A DNA stretch of 7,063 bases from the NCBI GenBank assembly GCA_030830145.1, contig JAURNO010000111.1, forward strand, positions 1 through 7,063. Reading direction: 5' to 3'. Numbering within the stretch: the first letter of the stretch is position 1; every line of letters begins with the position of its first letter. The notes beneath the pieces were generated by a model, which saw nothing but the letters and a program-made list of their open reading frames with translations, had not been told where the DNA came from and searched no databases. Below, in pieces: positions 1-5,440 of the stretch. The DNA comes from Verrucomicrobiota bacterium (GTDB lineage: Bacteria > Verrucomicrobiota > Verrucomicrobiia > Opitutales > Seribacteraceae). Both the position numbers and the translations under genes were made by a program.

Positions 1-321
1 TCTTACCTTTTCGACCCCTCAACCAGAGACGTGCTGCGTTTTGCAAACGGCCAAGAGATCGTCAAAGTCGTCAACTATCCCGTGGACAAAGAGATCCTGC
101 AAAAAATAGCCAAGGCCACCGACGCCAAGTTTTTCGAAGCTCAGAACCAAGAAGGGCTCGCATCGATTTACGACGAAATCGACCAGCTTGAGAAGTCAGA
201 GGTGGAACTTAGCGTAAACGCGATCTTCGAAGAACTATTTGCGTGGCCTCTCGGTCTCGCGCTAGCCCTTCTTCTTCTCGAGATCATTCTTGCCAGAACC
301 CTTTTCCTGCGTATCCCGTGA
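1..321 (+). CDS. batA: BatA-type VWA membrane protein, C-terminal fragment
   Basis: This is the last 106 codons of a gene whose start lies before the window; it reads open from base 1 to the TGA at 319-321. The visible part is the end of a von Willebrand factor A domain (YPVDKEILQKIAKATDAKFF, then the helix SIYDEIDQLEKSEVEL), followed by a membrane helix near the C-terminus (about residues 78-99 of the fragment, WPLGLALALLLLEIILA) and a short basic tail. This order is characteristic of BatA: an envelope VWA domain closed by a C-terminal anchor. The MIDAS metal-site residues would lie upstream and cannot be checked. The next gene starts with a GTG overlapping this stop by 4 bp, indicating translational coupling. 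BatA is thought to act with BatB and a MoxR AAA+ ATPase in the envelope, but its precise role is unsettled. A GTG at 31 is only an internal codon. Confidence 0.88.
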   Translation, partial: SYLFDPSTRDVLRFANGQEIVKVVNYPVDKEILQKIAKATDAKFFEAQNQEGLASIYDEIDQLEKSEVELSVNAIFEELFAWPLGLALALLLLEIILARTLFLRIP

Positions 322-2729
322 ACCTTTTTGTCGAACCTAGTTTCATTTATGGCGGTCTCGGCATTTCGCTCGGACTGGTTCTGCTCTTTTGGTACACCCA
401 AAGAGTCCGTTTACGCAGAGTGAACCTCTTGATTTCCTCGAAACTCATGCCAAAGCTCATACCATCGTGGTCCAATGCGCTCCAATGGACCAAGATGTCC
501 CTTCTGCTGTTGGTGGTCTTGCTGCTTTTTGTGACTTTGGCCCGGCCGCAATGGGGAACGGAAAAGAAAAAATCGGAACCTACGGGAATCGATGTAATGA
601 TCGCCATGGACGTGTCAAAAAGCATGCTTGCCAGAGACGTTCGACCCAACCGATTGGAGCGAGTCAAACTTGGCATAACAAACCTACTGGATCGCGTGAG
701 AGGTGACCGACTTGGGCTCATTGCATTTTCGGGAACGGCTTTTCTTCAATGCCCGCTCACTCTCGACCATCAAGCCTTTGCCAAAACGCTCAATGATTTG
801 GAGACTGGCATAATCAAAACGCCCGGCACGAATTTGGCCGGCCCGATAGAGGAAGCCTCACGGTCTTTTTCAATAGACGACCGGGACAGGTTCCTCATTT
901 TACTCTCCGACGGAGAGGACTTGGAGGGAGAGGGACTAAAGCGAGCCAAGGAAGCAAAGGAACAAGGCATTAGAATATACACCATCGGAATCGGTTCTCC
1001 GGAAGGTGCGAGGATACCCATGGATCCTCTTGGTCAACCAGCACGCAACTTCCTCAAAGATCCGCAGGGAAAGACAGTGGTCAGCCAGATGGACCAACGG
1101 GCCTTACAAGACATATCGGAGGCCACCGGGGGCCGATACTATTCGATGGGTCCAACAGGTGAGGGTTTGGCCAAGGTTTTGGAGGAACTGCAGTCAATCG
1201 GACAAAAGAAAAAACGCGAACAATTGTCGACCGAGTTGCCGATTGAACGCTTTCAACTTTTTGCTATAATAGCTTTCCTTTTTCTCATCTCCGAAATGCT
1301 CACCTCATCCGGCAGAAAAAAACTAGCTCGTTCGGGCCTAACCTGTATTGCCTTTTTTGCATGTATGCTCTCCGGTTGCCTCAAACAGGACAATATCAAA
1401 CAAGCAGAACAAGCGATCGATCAAGGTGACCCAATCGCAGCGGCTCGGTTTTACGGAGCTGAAATCGATGCTTCCGAAGACAGAGACGTCGATCCCAGGT
1501 TATACCTTAATGCCGGTTTGGCCTACATGGAAGCAGGAGATCTGAGCGAAGCGGAAAAAAACCTCGAACGGGCGTTGGAAGCAACGATTGACGAACCAAA
1601 CCTACAATCCAAAGCACTCAATGCGCTCGGAAACGTTTTCTACCTGCGGGCAAACGACTACTTGGACCAAAGGGACGTCGGGCAAGCACGCAAAACTTGG
1701 GAGAAAGCATTAAAATTCTACCAAAATGCATCGCTCCTTGATGGCAATCAAAAGGCGGACGACAACCTCGCTTCTCTCAAAAAACAGTTGGAGGAGAGAA
1801 TCAAGTCCATGATTTGTCAAATGGCCGGTTTTTTTTGGCGGGATTTGAATGGAGACGGAAAAGCTCAAGACGACGAACCCACCTTGAAAGGTTTCGTCTA
1901 TTGGGACAAGAACGGTGACGGAGAGCACAACAGTTCAAATGAGCCCATTGTAAAAACCAATGAGATGGGTGCCTTTTCCTTTGAATGGATTTCCGATCAG
2001 TACCCAATCTCCATTCGATTGGGATCACAATTGCTCGAGTCGAACCGTAGCGAGCAACAAAACCTCGTCCCAATGTATCCACCTCCGCCCCCCCCCGAAA
2101 ACCCTGATCTCATTCGCAATTATCATATTTTGATCGATCAACCGGGGAACCTTCGCGTTCCAATTGCCTATCGGGCAGCTCCCGTGTTAAAGGGAAGCGT
2201 CTGGAGTGACGGGAATGGAAACGGAGAAAAGGACAAGGAAGAAAAGGGGGCGGCTTCATCCACTCTGTTTCTTGACCGCAATGGAAACTTTCAGCTGGAT
2301 GAAAACGAAACCACTTTCAAACCGGAAAAAGACGGAACATTTGAACAATTGGTCTCTCCAGGCCAACATTCGCTTTGCATCCAACCCGACAGTCCCGAAG
2401 CCAACGTAACTTTTCCTATTGAAGCCAAAAAAGCCTATCTCACCTGGGTCGATTTCGAGTCTATGTCCGATAGTCTTGATTTTGGAGTTCAAGAGCCTCC
2501 ATCGGAAAACCAAGACCAACAGGACAAGAACCCGGAACAAAACCAGACTCAGAACACCCCATCGGAACCTTCGGAAAAACAGGAGCAAGAAGGAGCACCA
2601 TCGGATCCTCTGCCCCAAGAGGTGAATGCCCTCTACGAAAGATTACTGCAGGAAATGGAGTCTAAAAGCGAGCCCCTTGGCCAAGAAAGACAAGCAGTGG
2701 GTACAAGAGCAAGCGGCAGAGATTACTGA
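318..2729 (+). CDS. batB: BatB-BatC fusion: VWA domain, TPRs, SdrD-B-like repeats
   Basis: An 803-residue protein. I start it at GTG 318 (MNLFVEPSFIYGG), which overlaps the batA stop; the frame is open further upstream, but those codons lie inside batA and do not resemble BatB. Order: membrane helix 9-27; basic loop 29-59; helix 60-75; VWA domain about 90-295 with an intact MIDAS (D98-x-S100-x-S102, T171, SDG with D198); helix 312-328; basic loop 331-338; a second hydrophobic stretch 340-353 ending in a lipobox-like LSGC (C354); TPR-like helices 358-498; two Ca-binding-type repeats about 505-568 and 624-690 with a Pro run (588-593) between; a Q/E/P-rich region 725-765; and a conserved-looking end (EVNALYERLLQEM, final GRDY). 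By the positive-inside rule the VWA and TPR parts both lie in the periplasm. VWA-TPR fusions are known for BatB in some Proteobacteria; the repeats are unusual. Function: putative envelope complex with BatA, BatD and BatE. Confidence 0.9.
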   Translation: MNLFVEPSFIYGGLGISLGLVLLFWYTQRVRLRRVNLLISSKLMPKLIPSWSNALQWTKMSLLLLVVLLLFVTLARPQWGTEKKKSEPTGIDVMIAMDVSKSMLARDVRPNRLERVKLGITNLLDRVRGDRLGLIAFSGTAFLQCPLTLDHQAFAKTLNDLETGIIKTPGTNLAGPIEEASRSFSIDDRDRFLILLSDGEDLEGEGLKRAKEAKEQGIRIYTIGIGSPEGARIPMDPLGQPARNFLKDPQGKTVVSQMDQRALQDISEATGGRYYSMGPTGEGLAKVLEELQSIGQKKKREQLSTELPIERFQLFAIIAFLFLISEMLTSSGRKKLARSGLTCIAFFACMLSGCLKQDNIKQAEQAIDQGDPIAAARFYGAEIDASEDRDVDPRLYLNAGLAYMEAGDLSEAEKNLERALEATIDEPNLQSKALNALGNVFYLRANDYLDQRDVGQARKTWEKALKFYQNASLLDGNQKADDNLASLKKQLEERIKSMICQMAGFFWRDLNGDGKAQDDEPTLKGFVYWDKNGDGEHNSSNEPIVKTNEMGAFSFEWISDQYPISIRLGSQLLESNRSEQQNLVPMYPPPPPPENPDLIRNYHILIDQPGNLRVPIAYRAAPVLKGSVWSDGNGNGEKDKEEKGAASSTLFLDRNGNFQLDENETTFKPEKDGTFEQLVSPGQHSLCIQPDSPEANVTFPIEAKKAYLTWVDFESMSDSLDFGVQEPPSENQDQQDKNPEQNQTQNTPSEPSEKQEQEGAPSDPLPQEVNALYERLLQEMESKSEPLGQERQAVGTRASGRDY
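1243..1270 (+). promoter_or_regulatory. Candidate internal sigma70-type promoter in batB
   Basis: TTGAAC at 1243-1248 (4 of 6 to the -35 consensus), a 16-bp spacer, then a perfect TATAAT at 1265-1270 preceded by TG at 1262-1263 (extended -10, TGCTATAAT). Transcription would begin near 1277, about 19 bases before the in-frame ATG at 1296. It lies in an AT-rich stretch encoding a membrane helix, so chance is possible, but all elements are correctly spaced. No Shine-Dalgarno is visible before ATG 1296. Confidence 0.45.
1296..1379 (+). other. Possible internal start with lipoprotein signal peptide (BatC-like)
   Basis: ATG 1296 is codon 327 of the fusion. Read from there, the protein begins MLTSSGRKKLARSG, then a hydrophobic core (LTCIAFFACM) and the lipobox L-S-G-C, with the cysteine codon at 1377-1379. 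That is a complete type II signal peptide (basic n-region, h-region, lipobox). The product would be a 477-residue TPR lipoprotein sharing the fusion's reading frame and stop. Alternatively it is only the fourth membrane helix of the fusion, or a relic of a formerly separate batC gene. The missing ribosome-binding site argues against efficient independent initiation. Confidence 0.4.
1830..2387 (+). repeat. Two SdrD-B-like Ca-binding-type repeats within BatB fusion
   Basis: These are protein-level repeats. Unit 1 starts FFWRDLNGDGKAQDDEP and continues LKGFVYWDKNGDG; unit 2 starts GSVWSDGNGNGEKDKEEKG and continues LFLDRNGNFQLDENE. Each unit has two Asp/Asn-Gly loops (D509/N511/D513 and D530/N532/D534; D631/N633/N635 and D653/N655/N657), then a stretch resembling the D-x-x-G-x-Y/F-x-F strand of SdrD B-like domains (NEMGAFSFEW; EKDGTFEQLV). 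The spacing W-x-D-x-N-x-D/N-G, then about 16 residues, then D-x-N-G fits that family. Ca2+ binding is inferred from the loop residues; unit 2 is the more degenerate. Confidence 0.6.
2088..2096 (+). repeat. C9 homopolymer in batB, encoding part of a Pro run
   Basis: Nine consecutive C bases encode the last three prolines of a six-proline linker (residues 588-593) between the two SdrD-B-like repeats. Gain of one C would bring the TGA at 2105-2107 into frame; loss of one C would bring in the TGA at 2131-2133. Either change would cut the protein at about 600 residues, removing the second repeat and the tail. Confidence 0.7.
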
Positions 2730-2736
2730 TCATCTC

Positions 2737-4590
2737 ATGGCAATTTCGGAAATCATAATTTCTTTCTTTTTTTTCTTAAATAGAGTCTTTCGACCGAGGC
2801 GATTGGGATTCATCGTGATCTTGTCGATTTCTTGGCAAAGTTTACTTTTCTCACAGAACCAGGGACCTAGAGTCGAGGTCTCTTTTTCTCCTCCAAGCAT
2901 TACGCTCGCCAACAATACGATTTACAAGATCGTAATACACGGAACACAGGACAACCTTCAATACTCAACGCCCGCCGTCTCTGGCCTGAAGATTTCAGAC
3001 TCACCTCAAGTTTTCCGAAGCTACAGCAACATAAACGGTGTGAATTCAGCACGTCTCGAGTTGAGCTTTCAAGTGAGGGCGACAAGACAAGGAAATTTTA
3101 CAATTGCCCCTTGGAATGTTAAGGTCGGCGGAAACCTTTTGCAAGTCCCCGCGGCAACGCTTCAAGTTTTGGCCCCGAGCCAACAAGACTTACTCCGTCA
3201 GAAAAGGCAACAAGAGCAAGAAAAGGAGCTAGAGCAAGCGGCTTTCATCGAATTCTCAACCACGAGACCTTTCCTGTTCGAAGGGGAAACCGTACCAGCG
3301 ACCGTTCAGCTTTTTCTGTGGGACCGTTTGCCCGTCACCCGGATCGAGCAGGCTCCCGTGAAAAACGGCGATAGCTTTTCCATTACCGAGTTACGCCAAC
3401 CCAACGAAAAAAGGAATGTTTTGAGGAATGGCAAAAGGTATGCCGTCTTTTCTTGGAACGTCGGTCTTACTGCGGCCATCGCCGGGCAACCCAAGTTAAG
3501 CTTCAGCACTTTGATCAGGGTTCGAGTCAGCAACCGAAGAAACGGCCCTTTTGGCAGTCCCTTTCGAAATGACCCGTTCTTCGGTTTTGGCCGCGAGGAG
3601 CAGTTAAAGGTAAACGGCGAGGAGAGGGAAATTGAAGTTCGCCCCCTCCCAATGAAAGGAAGACCCGCCGGGTTCCAAGGAGCGATCGGGAATTTCACTT
3701 CGCAATCAAGAATCGATTCCGATCAAGTTTCCCTGGGAGATCCCGTCCGACTCGTATTCGAAATCTCAGGAACTGGAAATCTTGCCGCCATCCCTGCCCC
3801 GGACATTAGTTCCGGTAAAAACTTCAAGATTGGACCACCGGCCTTTTCCTTCGACGGAAACCAAATAACCAAGCACGAAGGGAAGCAGAGTTTCGAGTAT
3901 ATCTTAACGCCATTGGTAGCGGGCCTCCTTGAAGTGCCACCCATTGAATTTGCCTATTTCGATCCCTTGCGAGAAAGCTTCGTTTCCGCACCCACGCGCC
4001 CTCATCCCTTGCAGGTCGACAGGGGAAAGCAATGGATTCCAAACGATCAAGGAAACCAATCACCCGATAATTCGAATGAATCCACAAGGCCTTCGACCTC
4101 GGACCTCTTTCAAACGGAAGTCGAACCAGGTGAGTGGAGAAGCTTACTGGAGGCTAGTCCACTGATCGAGAAACCTACCTTTTGGTACCTTCAATCCATT
4201 CCTCTCGCAGGCCTTTGTTCGCTTTCTTTTTGGGGCATCAGAAGAAAAATGAAGGGAAAAGAAAAATTCAGGCGCAAAGAAAATAGTCTCTCCAAACAAA
4301 TGAAGGATTCCGTTGGATTCAACGATCCATCATCTTTGCTGCTCGCGTTTCGTGATTTGCTCAGACTAAAAATTGCCAAAAACCGCAAGCATCCCAACCC
4401 CTCCTCTCTGGCCAGTGACGAGATAGTCATGCTCTTGAAAGCAGGGAAAAACTCAGAGGAAGTGATCAACTCGGTCAAAGAGTTACTCAGGAATTGCGAT
4501 GACCAAGAGTTTGCCGGTAACGAACTTTCCAAACAACCCGTTGAAGACCTTTACCGCAAAGGATTCGGCCTATTGAAAAAAATCAGATAA
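2737..4590 (+). CDS. batD: BatD family envelope protein
   Basis: A 617-residue protein started at ATG 2737, 7 bp after the batB stop; an earlier ATG at 2626 in this frame lies inside batB and encodes no plausible signal region. There is no strong ribosome-binding site, so expression probably relies on coupling to batB. The N-terminus has a hydrophobic stretch (6-14), an Arg-rich segment (16-22, RVFRPRR) and a second hydrophobic segment (23-38) ending in a possible cleavage site near FSQ. The periplasmic body contains beta-rich domains about 45-145 and 168-425, joined by a Q/E/K-rich helical linker (148-168). Family-typical stretches are GTGNLAAIPAPD (345-356) and FEYILTPLVAGLLEVPPIEF (386-405). 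A membrane helix follows at 482-500, then a basic cytoplasmic helical domain to the end. Length and layout fit long BatD proteins. The stop overlaps the batE start (TAATG). Its role is as a partner of BatA/BatB; biochemistry is unknown. Confidence 0.9.
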   Translation: MAISEIIISFFFFLNRVFRPRRLGFIVILSISWQSLLFSQNQGPRVEVSFSPPSITLANNTIYKIVIHGTQDNLQYSTPAVSGLKISDSPQVFRSYSNINGVNSARLELSFQVRATRQGNFTIAPWNVKVGGNLLQVPAATLQVLAPSQQDLLRQKRQQEQEKELEQAAFIEFSTTRPFLFEGETVPATVQLFLWDRLPVTRIEQAPVKNGDSFSITELRQPNEKRNVLRNGKRYAVFSWNVGLTAAIAGQPKLSFSTLIRVRVSNRRNGPFGSPFRNDPFFGFGREEQLKVNGEEREIEVRPLPMKGRPAGFQGAIGNFTSQSRIDSDQVSLGDPVRLVFEISGTGNLAAIPAPDISSGKNFKIGPPAFSFDGNQITKHEGKQSFEYILTPLVAGLLEVPPIEFAYFDPLRESFVSAPTRPHPLQVDRGKQWIPNDQGNQSPDNSNESTRPSTSDLFQTEVEPGEWRSLLEASPLIEKPTFWYLQSIPLAGLCSLSFWGIRRKMKGKEKFRRKENSLSKQMKDSVGFNDPSSLLLAFRDLLRLKIAKNRKHPNPSSLASDEIVMLLKAGKNSEEVINSVKELLRNCDDQEFAGNELSKQPVEDLYRKGFGLLKKIR

Positions 4591-5417
4591 TGAGTCGGCT
4601 CTTGTTTGTTTTCGTTTCTTTTATGATGCTCGCATACCCTTTCGGCAGTTATGCGGAATCGGAGAACAAGCTCTTTTATGACGCCGTTCGGGCAGAAGCG
4701 GAGGAAGACTTTGATTCCGCAATTCGATTTTATGAGGAATCCGCCAAAATATCTCACTCGGCAAACCTTTATGGAAATTTGGCAAACTTATATTTCAAAA
4801 AAGAGACGTACGGGCGATCGATCCTCAACTATAGAAAAGCTCTTTTGCTCGATCCGAAAAACCGTGAGCTCAAGGCCAATCTCTCGTTTGTTCAGGAAAT
4901 AGCTCGTATAGAAAGCTCAGCGATCGATAAACAAAACAGCTATTTTAGCTCTTCGTCCATGGACGCTTGGACGATTTTCACAACCTTCGTCTTTTGGATA
5001 GGCCTTGGAGGGATGGCCTTGTTCTTTTTTTTACAAGTCAACCGTATCTTCCAAGTAATCTTTTTTCTCTTTTGGATCTGCCTGAACTCTCTTGGAGTAT
5101 GGGCCGTAACGCAGACTAGAGATAATCATGACCTCCAAAACAGAGAAGTCATTGCCGTTGCCCCGACAACAGGAGAGGACTCGAACGCAAGCAAAGCAAT
5201 CTATCTTCGGGTGTCAGCATTCGAAGGAAGTATTTCCAACACATCCGTCGAGCCGGGAGAAAGTCTTTTTCTTGAAATGGAAAAGAATAACTCGGTGAAG
5301 AAACATACCAATTCAATCGGTGAAACTTGGTATTTCGCGAGGAGTTTGGGAGGAAGAAACCGAGGGTGGGTCAGGCAAGACCAACTGTTGCGAATTGTCC
5401 CCGCGACGGAAAGATGA
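4590..5417 (+). CDS. batE: BatE-like protein: TPR, two membrane helices, SH3-like domain
   Basis: A 275-residue protein with ATG at 4590 sharing one base with the batD stop. No Shine-Dalgarno is visible, which suggests reinitiation by ribosomes finishing batD. Residues 1-22 are a signal peptide with a plausible SYA cleavage site. Residues 24-105 form TPR-like helix pairs (SENKLFYDAVRAEAEEDFDS; NLYGNLANLYFKK; GRSILNYRKALLLDPKN). Membrane helices lie at about 125-149 and 153-174. Residues 186-271 resemble a bacterial SH3-like domain (REVIAVAP, AIYLRVSAF, GETWYFARSLGG, GWVRQDQLLRIV). With an N-terminal signal, both the TPR and SH3-like parts would face the periplasm, where SH3-like domains often bind cell-wall or protein ligands; no ligand can be named here. 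This order matches BatE and it is the last gene of the operon. No terminator is evident after it. Confidence 0.85.
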   Translation: MSRLLFVFVSFMMLAYPFGSYAESENKLFYDAVRAEAEEDFDSAIRFYEESAKISHSANLYGNLANLYFKKETYGRSILNYRKALLLDPKNRELKANLSFVQEIARIESSAIDKQNSYFSSSSMDAWTIFTTFVFWIGLGGMALFFFLQVNRIFQVIFFLFWICLNSLGVWAVTQTRDNHDLQNREVIAVAPTTGEDSNASKAIYLRVSAFEGSISNTSVEPGESLFLEMEKNNSVKKHTNSIGETWYFARSLGGRNRGWVRQDQLLRIVPATER

Positions 5418-5440
5418 AGTAAGGGAACAATTCAAATTCC

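Noticed and set aside
243..317. In-frame upstream extension of batB to an earlier start
   Set aside because: It lies wholly inside the batA reading frame, encodes an Arg/Ser-rich peptide unlike BatB N-termini, and GTG 318 gives a standard overlapping start followed by the expected membrane helix.
2499..2605. Three copies of CCATCGGA (2499, 2559, 2598) in the 3' end of batB
   Set aside because: Irregular spacing (59-60 and 39 bases); best explained by recurring Pro-Ser-Glu/Asp codons in a low-complexity tail, not by a DNA element or CRISPR-like array.
2626..2736. ATG 2626 as start of batD
   Set aside because: This would overlap batB by over 100 bases and put a charged, non-signal segment before the hydrophobic N-terminus; ATG 2737 just after the batB stop is more plausible.
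3306..3698. 130-residue open frame antisense to batD
   Set aside because: It shadows a well-supported coding frame and contains no recognisable domain or start signal; other antisense frames over the bat genes and frames on the + strand over dnaX were dropped for the same reason.
5424..5440. GGAA/TTCC pairing as a bidirectional terminator between batE and dnaX
   Set aside because: Only 4 bp with a 9-base loop and no T tract on either side.
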